NCBI GenBank assembly: GCA_029260295.1
Contig: JAJDDN010000003.1
Span: 1-64,000, forward strand
DNA length: 64,000 nucleotides
Reading direction: 5' to 3'
DNA from: Phycisphaerales bacterium
Lineage (GTDB): Bacteria; Planctomycetota; Phycisphaerae; Phycisphaerales; UBA1924
Below, piece after piece: positions 44,496-54,503 of this stretch. Under the pieces are notes generated by a model. It made no database searches and was not told the DNA's origin. It saw nothing but the letters and a program-made list of their open reading frames with translations. A program made the position numbers and the translations under genes. How positions within the stretch are numbered: position 1 is the first letter of the stretch; each line of letters begins with the position of its first letter.

Positions 44496-45644
44496 ATGGC
44501 CAGTAACCCAATCCTCAACCCAGCGTCCGACCCAACGATCCGCAATAGCCTCTTGCTCGATGGGATCCTCTATCAACGGATTCTTTCAAAGCTCGATGAA
44601 TCCGGACGGAAACAAAATCCGAGCCCGGAGCGGATCTTCCGAAGACTTTCTTACGCTCACGCAAAGATCGCGGTCAACATCGAATCTGAGGGCCACAACC
44701 AGCGAACCCTGATTGTGGCGACCCGGAATCTCTCTCAGGGGGGAATCTCAATTCTCCACTCGAGCTTTATGTACACCGGCACGCAGGTCACTGTAGATCT
44801 CATCACCAACACCGGTACCACCACCCCTTGTCATGGATCCGTAACCCGTTGCGAACACCGGGGCGGACGCGTTCACGAGATTGGTATCAAGTTCGATGAC
44901 GAGATCGTGCTGCGAGAGTATCTAAATCCAAACCCCAAGAGCCTGCTTTATTCTCGAGAGAAAGTAGATCATGAAGGCATGGACATCAAGCTTCTTGTCG
45001 TTTCTCCAAACACTGATTTCTCGTCGATCATGAGACAGTTTCTTCAACCAACCAGCATGGTTTACAAGTTTGTCAAGTCGGATGCCGAAGCAATGGATCT
45101 CTTCAAGGCACAAGACATGGTCTTGCTCCAGTTAGACAAGCTCACAATGGAGACTCCTAAGACAGTCCTCAAAATGCGCGACCAAGGATTCACGAATCCA
45201 ATCATTATCGCCGGCCGCCCCGCGAGCGAGATCGATACCCATGTCGTTGGCGCATGCGGTGCTGATATGATCCTGCCTTGGCCTTGCGATGAGCAAACCA
45301 TGCTCTGCTCGATCGGGGAGTATATTTTCAACCCATGGACTGCGGAGTCACTGGAGAATATCCGGTCGTGTATTTCGCCTGAGACTCGCCGTGTGTTGTT
45401 TGTTGAGCTCTCCAAGATCGGGATTACGCTCGATCAGTATGTCCGCACAAACAACCAGGAGGGTGCCCACACATCGTGCTCCCAGATCCGAATGATTGCC
45501 CCGCTTCTCAATTTAGTCGCTCTCAAATCAGCGATTAATGAGCTCACCGAGCGGGTTGCGACCGCGGACTCGCTTGAATCGCTCGCCCCTGAACTCAGTC
45601 AAATTTCACTCGCATGCAAAGGGATGAACCAGAAAGCCGCGTAA
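44496..45644 (+). CDS. PilZ - pseudo-receiver - degenerate Hpt protein (second of the pair)
   Basis: This is a paralogue of the preceding protein, with the shared blocks TRNLSQGGISILHSSF and VHEIGIKFDDEI. The PilZ domain is intact (RRLSYAHAKIAV as the arginine block). The receiver-like domain has lost the phospho-Asp (DMVLLQLDKL) and the Lys (MILPWPCDE), so it should not be phosphorylated. The C-terminal helical part lacks the Hpt histidine (SQIRMIAPLLNL). The start was set to ATG 44496 instead of the TTG in the ORF track. Such a protein may compete with, or signal for, the first one. The kinase gene follows after 20 nt. Confidence 0.82.
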   Translation: MASNPILNPASDPTIRNSLLLDGILYQRILSKLDESGRKQNPSPERIFRRLSYAHAKIAVNIESEGHNQRTLIVATRNLSQGGISILHSSFMYTGTQVTVDLITNTGTTTPCHGSVTRCEHRGGRVHEIGIKFDDEIVLREYLNPNPKSLLYSREKVDHEGMDIKLLVVSPNTDFSSIMRQFLQPTSMVYKFVKSDAEAMDLFKAQDMVLLQLDKLTMETPKTVLKMRDQGFTNPIIIAGRPASEIDTHVVGACGADMILPWPCDEQTMLCSIGEYIFNPWTAESLENIRSCISPETRRVLFVELSKIGITLDQYVRTNNQEGAHTSCSQIRMIAPLLNLVALKSAINELTERVATADSLESLAPELSQISLACKGMNQKAA

Positions 45645-45664
45645 CTTTTGGGTACTAGCTCACT

Positions 45665-47590
45665 ATGAATGACCGTTCAACTCATCACAGAATTCTTCGC
45701 CTCGTCAAGGCTGTTGGGGTATGGACCAGCGGTTGTTTGGTACTCAGCGCAGTCATCCTTGCGGTCTCGTATGTTCGCGTAGGATCAATCATTAATACGG
45801 AAGCTGTTGAACTTGTAGAACTTTCTGCCCATCAACAAATGCTTACTGAGAAGTTGACCAAGGGCGCTCTTCAGATCAAGGTTGCCATCAGCTCGGACGA
45901 CTGGAAAACTGTCGAATCGTCGCTCGGTCAGATTGCGATCGACCATCGAACTTGGGATGAGATTCACCAGACGCTCCGTAACAATCGGCACAACTCGTTT
46001 AGCGGAGAAAATGATTCACACACTATTCAGGAATACTTCGACCGGATTCACTATCCACATACTCAAGTTTCTCAAGCGATCGACGAAATCGAGCTTGTAG
46101 GCCGCAGCATTGTCCGCCGTGCCCCTTACATTGATCAGGCAACACACGATCGGATGATCGTAGCGACTGGTCTAGTCATCGAGCAGGAGCCCGCATACCT
46201 CCAGAGCATGAACGAGATCGTCTCACTCTATGTGCTCTATGCTTCGAAAAACTCGACCCAGGCGGTCGCTTCGGTCCGCAGTTCGCTCTGGTTGCTACTG
46301 GCGACTCTGAGCATCGCGTTCATAATCGGCGTGGTCCCTCGATACTGGCTTTTGGCCTCCAAATCCGTCAGGCTCGAGGAGAGTTTAACCCGGGCCAATG
46401 AAGCCGTGAGTTCCCGCTGGCATTTCCTGGCATCGCTGGGGCATGAGTTCCGGACCCCAATGAACTCGATCATGGGATTCGCGGGATTGCTAGCCAACGA
46501 AGACCAAGACAAAGCCACTAAAGAAGAACACGCCAAAATGATCCTTGGATCTGGGAGCGGGCTCATGTCGCTGATTGAGGACATCATCGATATGTCCGCT
46601 ATCGAAGCGGGCGGGCTCAAGGTCTCGCCATGCGTGACAGCCCCCCGCCAAATCATTGAAAAGCTTGAGAGCACATTCACTCCACTCGCTCAAGAAAGAG
46701 GCCTGGAGTTCAATGTGTTTATCGACAACACATGCCCGGCCTCAATTACCACCGACGAGGTGCGACTCAAGCATGTCATTTCAAAGATCGTCGAGAACGC
46801 TCTCAAGTTCACCAAGGCAGGGTCTGTAGAACTGCATGCCGCTCTTGAAGAAATCAGCGGGAAGAATATGTTTGTTATCCGAGTTGTTGATACCGGGATC
46901 GGTATTGATTTCAATGATGTAAGCAGGATGTTCGAGCCTTTCGAGCGAATCGAGAACGGGATGAATCGAGAGCATGACGGGGCGGGACTCGGACTCACGG
47001 TGGCCCGTGCATTGGCTTGCCAACTCGGTGGTGATATCACGATCGAGACCGCGAAGGGCGCGGGGAGCTTTGTCACCATCTCGGTGGATCCGGGCCAATA
47101 CATTGTTCAATCCGAATCAGGGCCTGTGACAACCAAGAAAGAAATCGTTGCAGATTTAGAGGTTCTCGAATCGAAACTGGTATTACTCATCGAAGATGGG
47201 AAGGACAATCAGCGATTGATCTCTCACCACCTCACCAAGGCTGGGTGCATGATCCAGCTTGCCGAGAACGGGCAGATTGGTATCGATCGGTATATGGCCG
47301 CAGAGGGATCGGAGAAGCCAATCGATATCATCCTCATGGATATGCAGATGCCCGTTATGGACGGGTTCGAAGCGACCTCCATCCTTCGAAAGCACGGAGC
47401 CAAAATCCCGATCATCGGGGTCACCGCGCACTCATCGGCAGATGATCGCACCCGGTGCTTAGAAGCGGGATGCGATGAATTCCTGACCAAGCCTATCAGC
47501 AAATCTCTTCTGCTCGACACCTGTGCAATATGGATTTCTAGGCATGATGCAACCGAATCCGATGAACTTCAGCCGTCCCAGGCCGCGTAA
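45665..47590 (+). CDS. Hybrid histidine kinase with a PilJ-like sensor domain
   Basis: An N-terminal membrane helix (SGCLVLSAVILAVSYVRVG) is followed by a ~170-residue periplasmic sensor. It begins ELSAHQQMLTEKLTKGALQI, like the type IV pili methyl-accepting (PilJ) domain. A second helix (LWLLLATLSIAFIIGVV) leads to the kinase. The phosphorylated His is in LGHEFRTPMNSIMGFA. N, G1, F and G2 boxes are VENALKF, VVDTGIGID, FEPFERI and GAGLGLTV. A C-terminal receiver keeps its acidic residues (LLIEDGKDN), the Asp (ILMDMQMP), the Thr (VTAHS) and the Lys (LTKPIS). It is the only complete phosphotransfer protein in the operon. Confidence 0.9.
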   Translation: MNDRSTHHRILRLVKAVGVWTSGCLVLSAVILAVSYVRVGSIINTEAVELVELSAHQQMLTEKLTKGALQIKVAISSDDWKTVESSLGQIAIDHRTWDEIHQTLRNNRHNSFSGENDSHTIQEYFDRIHYPHTQVSQAIDEIELVGRSIVRRAPYIDQATHDRMIVATGLVIEQEPAYLQSMNEIVSLYVLYASKNSTQAVASVRSSLWLLLATLSIAFIIGVVPRYWLLASKSVRLEESLTRANEAVSSRWHFLASLGHEFRTPMNSIMGFAGLLANEDQDKATKEEHAKMILGSGSGLMSLIEDIIDMSAIEAGGLKVSPCVTAPRQIIEKLESTFTPLAQERGLEFNVFIDNTCPASITTDEVRLKHVISKIVENALKFTKAGSVELHAALEEISGKNMFVIRVVDTGIGIDFNDVSRMFEPFERIENGMNREHDGAGLGLTVARALACQLGGDITIETAKGAGSFVTISVDPGQYIVQSESGPVTTKKEIVADLEVLESKLVLLIEDGKDNQRLISHHLTKAGCMIQLAENGQIGIDRYMAAEGSEKPIDIILMDMQMPVMDGFEATSILRKHGAKIPIIGVTAHSSADDRTRCLEAGCDEFLTKPISKSLLLDTCAIWISRHDATESDELQPSQAA

Positions 47591-47715
47591 CCAATGAATC
47601 CGAGTATGAATAAAGCCAAAGCCCCATCCACAAACAACCCGACCCACCAAACTCGACAAGTTTGGGAGCTGGGTAATACCAGCAACAATGGCCTAATTGG
47701 GGGGTCGAGAGAAAG

Positions 47716-47789
47716 GGTGAACGACGGGGCTTGAACCCGCGACATCCTGGATCACAACCAGGTGCTCTACCAACTGAGCTACGTCCACC
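47716..47789 (-). tRNA. tRNA-His (GTG)
   Basis: The cloverleaf has acceptor stem GTGGACG paired with CGTTCAC. The anticodon loop TTGTGAT carries GTG, between CCTGG and CCAGG. The T arm contains GGGTTCAAGCCCC-type sequence. An extra G at position -1 opposite C73 is encoded, the classic tRNA-His identity element. CCA is not encoded. It stands alone between the kinase operon and pckA, on the opposite strand. The flanks (47591-47715 and 47790-48011) hold no other gene. Confidence 0.93.
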
Positions 47790-48011
47790 ATACAGAAAGT
47801 CCGTTCAAAGACTCCGAGCAGTAAGGATAGCCAACAATGACCCCGAAAGTCACCCCCAACTCCACACCTTTTGAACCACTTTCCGGGTCTCAATGTCTAC
47901 AATTCGTACCAATTGAGTGACGCGAGCCGCTGCGACGGATCCCCCGGCATCAGGCGCCACAACAACTCAAGGCAAAGTACCCCTTTGCCACACTCCAGCA
48001 GGAGCAGATCA

Positions 48012-49607
<1,596 letters not shown>

Positions 49608-49632
49608 CCCCCCGATCATCCCGATCCACCAA

Positions 49633-49658
49633 ACCGACCCAACAGGGTCGGTTTTTTT
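49633..49658 (+). terminator. Rho-independent terminator of pckA
   Basis: An 8-bp stem (ACCGACCC and its complement) with an AACA loop runs into T7, 26 nt past the pckA stop. Confidence 0.88.
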
Positions 49659-49674
49659 ATGGACATTCTTCTCT

Positions 49675-49772
49675 GGGTGCCATGGTTTGACCGTCTTCGG
49701 CAAACCATGTCTTAGAAACTATCAACACACCACAAGACACTGCTTGCCGAAGACGGTCAAGCAGTGGCACCC
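49675..49772. repeat. REPIN-like pair of inverted palindromes
   Basis: Two palindromic units of 29 nt (49681-49709 and 49738-49766) face each other, separated by 28 nt. Each is preceded by GGGTGC and followed by TCTT in its own orientation. Each unit forms a 9-bp outer stem and a CCG/CGG inner stem with a TCTT loop. The outer stems differ between copies (CATGGTTTG against CACTGCTTG), but both arms have changed together, keeping the pairing. This compensatory change shows selection for structure, as in REP/BIME elements. It lies between the converging pckA and FAH genes. Confidence 0.85.
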
Positions 49773-49788
49773 GGCACCCGGAAAGGAT

Positions 49789-50511
49789 TTATCCGAATCG
49801 AACCCGGTTGGTAAGCGTCCCGATCTTCTCGATCTCCACTTCAACCACATCCCCATCGGTGAGCCAGACCTGTGGCTCCCGCGCCATCCCAACCCCGCTC
49901 GGTGTCCCCGTCAAGATCACCGTCCCCGCAGCCAGAGTAGTCCCCGAACTCAGCAGCGAGATCAGCCGCGCCACGGGGAACATCATCTGATCCGTATTCG
50001 CATCCTGCATCACCGCCCCATTGACCCGGCACACCACCCGCAAATCCTGCACATCCCCAACCTCCGACGCCGGGACAACCGCTGGCCCCATCGGACAAAA
50101 AGTATCAAACGACTTCCCACGATTAAACTGCCCCCCCGACCCCTTCTTCTGCCACCATCGAGCAGAAACATCGTTGGCGCAGCAGTACCCAAGCACATAT
50201 TCCAATGCTTCATCCTCTGAAACATTCAGTGCATCCCGCCCCAAGATCACCGCAAGCTCCGCCTCAAAATCAGTCTGGTTCCCACCAAACCGTTCATCAC
50301 GCGCGATCGGCGGGATCACAATCTCATCCCCATCGAGTCCCGCCGCATTGATGTTCTTCATAAACACCATCGGATGCTCCGGAACATCCGCCCCCTGCTC
50401 GATCGCGTGGGCCGCGTAGTTGCGACCTATACCGATGATCTGCCGGATCGGCAGCACCGAGCCATCAACTTCAACACCGACGCCATATTCAATCTTCTTG
50501 AGTGTGTGCAT
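49789..50511 (-). CDS. Fumarylacetoacetate hydrolase-family protein
   Basis: FAH-fold enzymes cleave or decarboxylate diketo acids using a divalent metal. Sequence blocks are IGIGRNYAAHA and FMKNINA. The metal ligands lie in the DFEAELAVILG pair of acids and in GYCCANDVSAR. RGKSFDTFCPMGP and TGTPSGVGMAREP form the active-site lid. The substrate is unknown; 5-carboxymethyl-2-hydroxymuconate or acylpyruvate types are possible. A TATCGT box lies 6 nt before the ATG. It is divergent from the MFS gene. Confidence 0.92.
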   Translation of the reverse strand: MHTLKKIEYGVGVEVDGSVLPIRQIIGIGRNYAAHAIEQGADVPEHPMVFMKNINAAGLDGDEIVIPPIARDERFGGNQTDFEAELAVILGRDALNVSEDEALEYVLGYCCANDVSARWWQKKGSGGQFNRGKSFDTFCPMGPAVVPASEVGDVQDLRVVCRVNGAVMQDANTDQMMFPVARLISLLSSGTTLAAGTVILTGTPSGVGMAREPQVWLTDGDVVEVEIEKIGTLTNRVRFG

Positions 50512-50523
50512 GAATACACGATA
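50512..50523 (-). promoter_or_regulatory. Leaderless-type -10 box for the FAH gene
   Basis: TATCGT on the minus strand ends 6 nt before the ATG, and no Shine-Dalgarno sequence is present. The 50-nt gap to the MFS gene must hold promoters for both. Confidence 0.38.
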
Positions 50524-50561
50524 TCCTCGATTTCCCCCCCGAGACGGTCTACAACTTTAGA

Positions 50562-52010
50562 GTGCCTAATTCACCCAACGAACCAAGCAACTCTGGGGGG
50601 CCTGAGGGGGATGCCAACGGATCTCCGCGCAACCTACTCGCGCGTGTTTTCTCCAGAACAGCTTCCCCCGTCAAGTTCGTCCTCCTCGGGTTCCTCTCAT
50701 TCCACCCCAGCGCCATGCCCTGGCTCGCACGCGCCAACTACGCGCGAGAGCTCAGAGCCGCCTTCTTCCTCCCATGGGCAATAGCCGCCACCGAGGGCTC
50801 CGTCATCGGATTCATCGTCCGAAAGCTCTATGACGGCATCGTCGACGACACCCTCCTCAACTACCTCGTCGCCGCCCTCATCGCCGCCCCAGCACTCGCC
50901 AACATCACCTCCTTTGGCTGGGCCATCGCCGTCTCAGGCAGACGCAAAATTCCATTCATCACCGGGCTTCAGTTGATGGTCCTCATCGCCATCACCGTCA
51001 TCGCAGCCGCCCCAAGAACCCCCAACGGCCTCCTCCTCCTCGTCACCGCCGCCTTCGTCGCCCGCACCTGCCTCGCCGGGATCATCACCATCCGCGCCAC
51101 CGTCTGGGGCGTCAACTACCCCACCGAACGCGCGAGAATGACAGGCAAGTTCCAAGCAGTCTCCGTGACCATTTCGTCGCTCATCGCCATCGGGCTCGGG
51201 TACGCGATGCAACTCTCCGAAGAGTCCTACCGATTCCTCATTCCCATCTTCGGCCTCGTCGCCCTCGTCGGCGTCGGGTCCTACGCAAGAATCAAAGTCC
51301 GCTCCGAGTCCACCATCCTCGCCCGCGAACAAGCCCAAACCAAAAAATCCACCAACTCAATCCAAGCAGTCTCCGCGCTCCTCAAATCCATCACCCGCGT
51401 CATGGTTGATGACCGCGACTACCGACGCTACCAGACCTGCCAGTTCCTCATCGGGATCGGCAACATGATGTCCTGGGCCCCCTTCGTCATCATCGCCAAA
51501 GAACAGTTCGGGCTCGACTACCTCCCCGGACTCCTCCTCACCCAGGTCGTCCCTCTCCTCATGATGCCCATCTTTATCCCCTTCTGGGCAAGGTTCATGG
51601 ACCGTGTCCACATCGTCACCTTCCGATCCGTCCACTCCTGGGTCTTCATCCTCACCTTCATCCTCTCGCTCATCGCCGCCCAGTCCCATTCCATCTGGCT
51701 CCTCTACGCCGCATCAGTCACCCGAGGCATCGCCTTCGGTGGCGGTGCCCTCGCGTGGAACCTCGGACACCTGCAATATGTCAAGCCCGAACGCTCCACA
51801 GATTACATGGCCGTCCATGTGACGCTTACTGGAGTCCGCGGGCTCACCGCCCCGTTCCTCGGCGTAGGCATCTACTCAATGTACGAAACCATGTGGCCCG
51901 GAGAAGGATCATGGGTCTTCGCCGTCGGCCTCGTCATCACCTTGTGCGGCACCATCGGTTTCCGCTCCCTCTCCCGAGGCGTACTCAAAGAACAGTCACT
52001 CGAAACCTGA
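50562..52010 (+). CDS. Major facilitator superfamily transporter-like protein
   Basis: This is an inner-membrane protein of 482 residues with about 11-12 predicted helices. An extended cytoplasmic N-terminus (about 50 residues) comes first. The segments AAFFLPWAIAATEGSVIGFIV, LLNYLVAALIAAPALANIT and ITGLQLMVLIAITVIAA fit the first MFS half. A central loop is Lys/Gln-rich (REQAQTKKSTNSI). The second half contains VIIAKEQFGLDYLPGLLLTQVV and ending helix FAVGLVITLCGTIGF. The substrate is not assignable. Translation begins at GTG; TACAAC lies 6 nt upstream, one base off the TANNNT pattern. Confidence 0.8.
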   Translation: MPNSPNEPSNSGGPEGDANGSPRNLLARVFSRTASPVKFVLLGFLSFHPSAMPWLARANYARELRAAFFLPWAIAATEGSVIGFIVRKLYDGIVDDTLLNYLVAALIAAPALANITSFGWAIAVSGRRKIPFITGLQLMVLIAITVIAAAPRTPNGLLLLVTAAFVARTCLAGIITIRATVWGVNYPTERARMTGKFQAVSVTISSLIAIGLGYAMQLSEESYRFLIPIFGLVALVGVGSYARIKVRSESTILAREQAQTKKSTNSIQAVSALLKSITRVMVDDRDYRRYQTCQFLIGIGNMMSWAPFVIIAKEQFGLDYLPGLLLTQVVPLLMMPIFIPFWARFMDRVHIVTFRSVHSWVFILTFILSLIAAQSHSIWLLYAASVTRGIAFGGGALAWNLGHLQYVKPERSTDYMAVHVTLTGVRGLTAPFLGVGIYSMYETMWPGEGSWVFAVGLVITLCGTIGFRSLSRGVLKEQSLET

Positions 52011-52019
52011 TTCTTCTCT

Positions 52020-52066
52020 CCTCCCCCGCGCCTGCGGGGGAGGTGTCGCGCAGCGACGGAGGGGGT
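52020..52066. repeat. G-rich double hairpin element
   Basis: A 10-bp perfect stem (CCTCCCCCGC with GCGGGGGAGG, loop GCCT) is followed at once by a second hairpin GTCGC-GCA-GCGAC. GGAGGGGG comes next and could pair with the first C-rich arm instead. It lies between the MFS and methyltransferase genes. Similar G-rich palindromes are scattered as repeats in many GC-rich genomes; only one copy is seen here. It is not followed by a proper T tract. Confidence 0.7.
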
Positions 52067-52119
52067 CTTTCTTCTCTTACTCATTCACGCCCGCGCCCCC
52101 ATCACGCCGATACCTCAGC

Positions 52120-53181
52120 GTGGTTAAATACATCGGATCCAAAAGAACACTCATCCCCAACATCCTCGAGATGATCGAGTCGCTTGACGGCGTCCGCTCG
52201 GTCGTCGATTACTTCTCTGGCACCTCTCGCGTAGGACATGCGCTCAAGGCGCAAGGATATCAGGTCACCGCAAACGACTACGCAAGTTATGCGCACTGCA
52301 TCGCCCGCTGCTATGTCCAGACCGACCGCGACACGGTTCTCCACCACGCCGACCAGCTCGTCACCGAGTTCAACGCCCTCCAAGCCGACCCCGGCTACTT
52401 CACCAAGACATTCTGCGAGGACGCACGCTACTTCAAGCCAGACAACGGGGCCCGCGTCGATGCGATCCGCGAGTCGATCGAATCCAAAGACCTGAGCCCA
52501 GACCTCAAAGCCGTGATGCTCGTTTCGCTGATGGAAGCCGCCGACCGGGTCGATTCGACCACAGGCGTCCAGATGGCCTACCTCAAATCATGGGCCCCAC
52601 GCGCCCACAACCCCCTCACCCTCCGCGTCCCAAATCTCCTCGAACGCCCAGCCGCCGGCAAGTGCAAGGCGACGAACCTCGAAGCCCAAGACGCAGCACG
52701 CACACTCACCGCCGATCTTGCCTACATCGACCCACCCTACAACCAACACTCCTACCTAGGCAACTACCACATCTGGGAATCACTCGTCAAATGGGACAAG
52801 CCCGAGACCTACGGCATCGCAAACAAACGCATCGACACCCGCACCCGCAAATCAGATTTCAACTCCAAACCCAAATCCATCCTCGCGATGCAGGACTTCA
52901 TCAATAAAGTCCGCTGCCCCTACAAACTCATCTCCTTCAACAACGAAGGCTACCTCGACAAATCCACCATGGAATCAATCCTCGCCCCCCACGGCAACAT
53001 CTACACCATCGGGCACGACTACAAACGCTATGTCGGCGCCCAGATCGGCATCCACAACCAATCAGGCACCAAAGTCGGCAAGGTCACCCACCTCCGGAAC
53101 ACCGAATACCTCTTCCTCGTCACCCCGCACGGCGTCGAATGGAAAGGTGTCGGAACCCCCGCTGCTGCTGTGGTCGCCTAG
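52120..53181 (+). CDS. D12-class adenine-specific DNA methyltransferase, solitary
   Basis: The enzyme should transfer a methyl group from SAM to N6 of adenine. Motif X is VKYIGSKRTLIPNI. Motif I is VVDYFSGTSRVGHALKAQG, and the catalytic motif IV is YIDPPYNQHSY. This is the Dam/M.EcoRV-like D12 class. Length (353 aa) exceeds Dam (278 aa). Translation begins at GTG 52120. No restriction endonuclease lies beside it, so it may be an orphan methylase with a regulatory or repair role. The recognition site cannot be predicted. A terminator follows. Confidence 0.9.
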   Translation: MVKYIGSKRTLIPNILEMIESLDGVRSVVDYFSGTSRVGHALKAQGYQVTANDYASYAHCIARCYVQTDRDTVLHHADQLVTEFNALQADPGYFTKTFCEDARYFKPDNGARVDAIRESIESKDLSPDLKAVMLVSLMEAADRVDSTTGVQMAYLKSWAPRAHNPLTLRVPNLLERPAAGKCKATNLEAQDAARTLTADLAYIDPPYNQHSYLGNYHIWESLVKWDKPETYGIANKRIDTRTRKSDFNSKPKSILAMQDFINKVRCPYKLISFNNEGYLDKSTMESILAPHGNIYTIGHDYKRYVGAQIGIHNQSGTKVGKVTHLRNTEYLFLVTPHGVEWKGVGTPAAAVVA

Positions 53182-53208
53182 ACACTCTGGACCGCAACCA
53201 AATACCCT

Positions 53209-53245
53209 ACCAATCGGTTTGATATGAACCCATTGGTCTTTTTTT
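53209..53245 (+). terminator. Rho-independent terminator of the methyltransferase gene
   Basis: ACCAAT...ATTGGT with an inner GGTT/AACC pairing runs into C and then T7. It lies 27 nt past the stop. Confidence 0.8.
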
Positions 53246-53300
53246 GGACTATGGTTCCTCTCCCATCGCGGCATCACCCAGCCGATCCCGGAGCCAATTC

Positions 53301-54500
53301 ATGAACGCACCATCTATATACACACTCGCCATCTCCGCGATCCTCTTATGCACCCAGTCAGCCCTCGCCCAAGGTGGACCACCGCCGGCCAAGGTTTACC
53401 TAGAAACCGCCAAACTCGAGCTCCTCGCCGACGCAAGACCAGTCACCGGCGAGATCCGCTCTCGCCGCACCGCCGAGCTCGCCTCCCAGGTCGCCGGGCT
53501 TGCTATCGAAGTCCTTGTTGAAGACGGCGATGAGGTCCAAGAAGGCCAAATCATCGCCAAGCTCGACGCCCAGCGCGCCGACCTCCTCTTCAAACGCTCC
53601 CAAGCCGAACTCGTCTCCGCCCAGGCCATCGTTGACCAACGCCACGCAGATCTTCAGCAAGCCAAACGCGACCTGAGCCGAATGGAGCAACTCCAAGAAC
53701 GCGGCTCCGTCGGTCCCGCACAGCTCGACCAAGCCCAAACCCTCGTCGCTTCCCGCGCTGCCCAGCTCGCAGAAGCCAAGGCCGATCACTCGATGAGCAT
53801 GACCAATGTCGCCATCGCCAAAGTCGAACTCGACGACATGACCATCACCGCCCCCTTCGCAGGCCGCGTCATCTCCAAGCAAGCCGAGATCGGGCAATGG
53901 GTTGACCGTGGCGATCCAGTCTGCACCATCGTCTCGATGACCGAGCTCGAAGCCCGCATCGATGTCCCCCAGTCCCTTCTTCTCGCCCTCGAATCGGCCA
54001 ACGGCAGTCCCAGCGACCGCCCAGAGATCCAGATTATCCTCCCGAGCATTCCAAAGCCGCTCACCGCTCGCCTCCATACGGTTGTTCCTCAGGCCGATAC
54101 ACTCAGCCGCCTCTTCCCGGTCCGGCTTGCGGTCGATGATCCCGAACACACACTGCGCCCCGGCATGTCACTGACCGCGATGGTCCCCACGGGTTCCAAA
54201 TCAAAGCTTCTGACCGTCAGCAAGGACGCGATCCTCCGCAACGCCGCGGGGGAGTATGTCTATTACAACAACAATGGTGCCGCGGCCCTTGCGCCCATCA
54301 CCCGCCTCTTTAGCGTTGGCAGCCGCGTCGTCATCCGCTCACCGATGATCCGCCCCGGTGTACAAGTCGTCGTCGAAGGCAACGAACGCATGTACCCCAC
54401 CCAGCCCATGAAAATCATAGAAATCGACGGCACCGCCCAAAGTGAAGACCCTGCCAACACAGGGCAACAGCCATCCTCAAAAACCGGATCGGAAGGCTAA
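53301..54500 (+). CDS. RND efflux periplasmic adaptor (membrane fusion protein)
   Basis: The adaptor links an inner-membrane RND pump to an outer-membrane channel. A signal peptide (YTLAISAILLCTQSALAQ) starts at ATG 53301, with CGGAG upstream. The lipoyl-like halves are VAGLAIEVLVEDGDEVQEGQIIAKLD and MTITAPFAGRVISKQAEIGQWVDRG. A coiled-coil hairpin between them is rich in Ala, Gln and Glu. The beta-barrel and membrane-proximal domains follow (TLRPGMSLTAMVPTGSKSKLLTV). The pump gene starts 3 nt after the stop. Confidence 0.92.
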   Translation: MNAPSIYTLAISAILLCTQSALAQGGPPPAKVYLETAKLELLADARPVTGEIRSRRTAELASQVAGLAIEVLVEDGDEVQEGQIIAKLDAQRADLLFKRSQAELVSAQAIVDQRHADLQQAKRDLSRMEQLQERGSVGPAQLDQAQTLVASRAAQLAEAKADHSMSMTNVAIAKVELDDMTITAPFAGRVISKQAEIGQWVDRGDPVCTIVSMTELEARIDVPQSLLLALESANGSPSDRPEIQIILPSIPKPLTARLHTVVPQADTLSRLFPVRLAVDDPEHTLRPGMSLTAMVPTGSKSKLLTVSKDAILRNAAGEYVYYNNNGAAALAPITRLFSVGSRVVIRSPMIRPGVQVVVEGNERMYPTQPMKIIEIDGTAQSEDPANTGQQPSSKTGSEG

Positions 54501-54503
54501 CCA

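Noticed and set aside
47644-47664. Hairpin CCAAACT/AGTTTGG as a terminator for tRNA-His or the kinase operon
   Set aside because: The stem is only 7 bp and no T tract follows in either direction.
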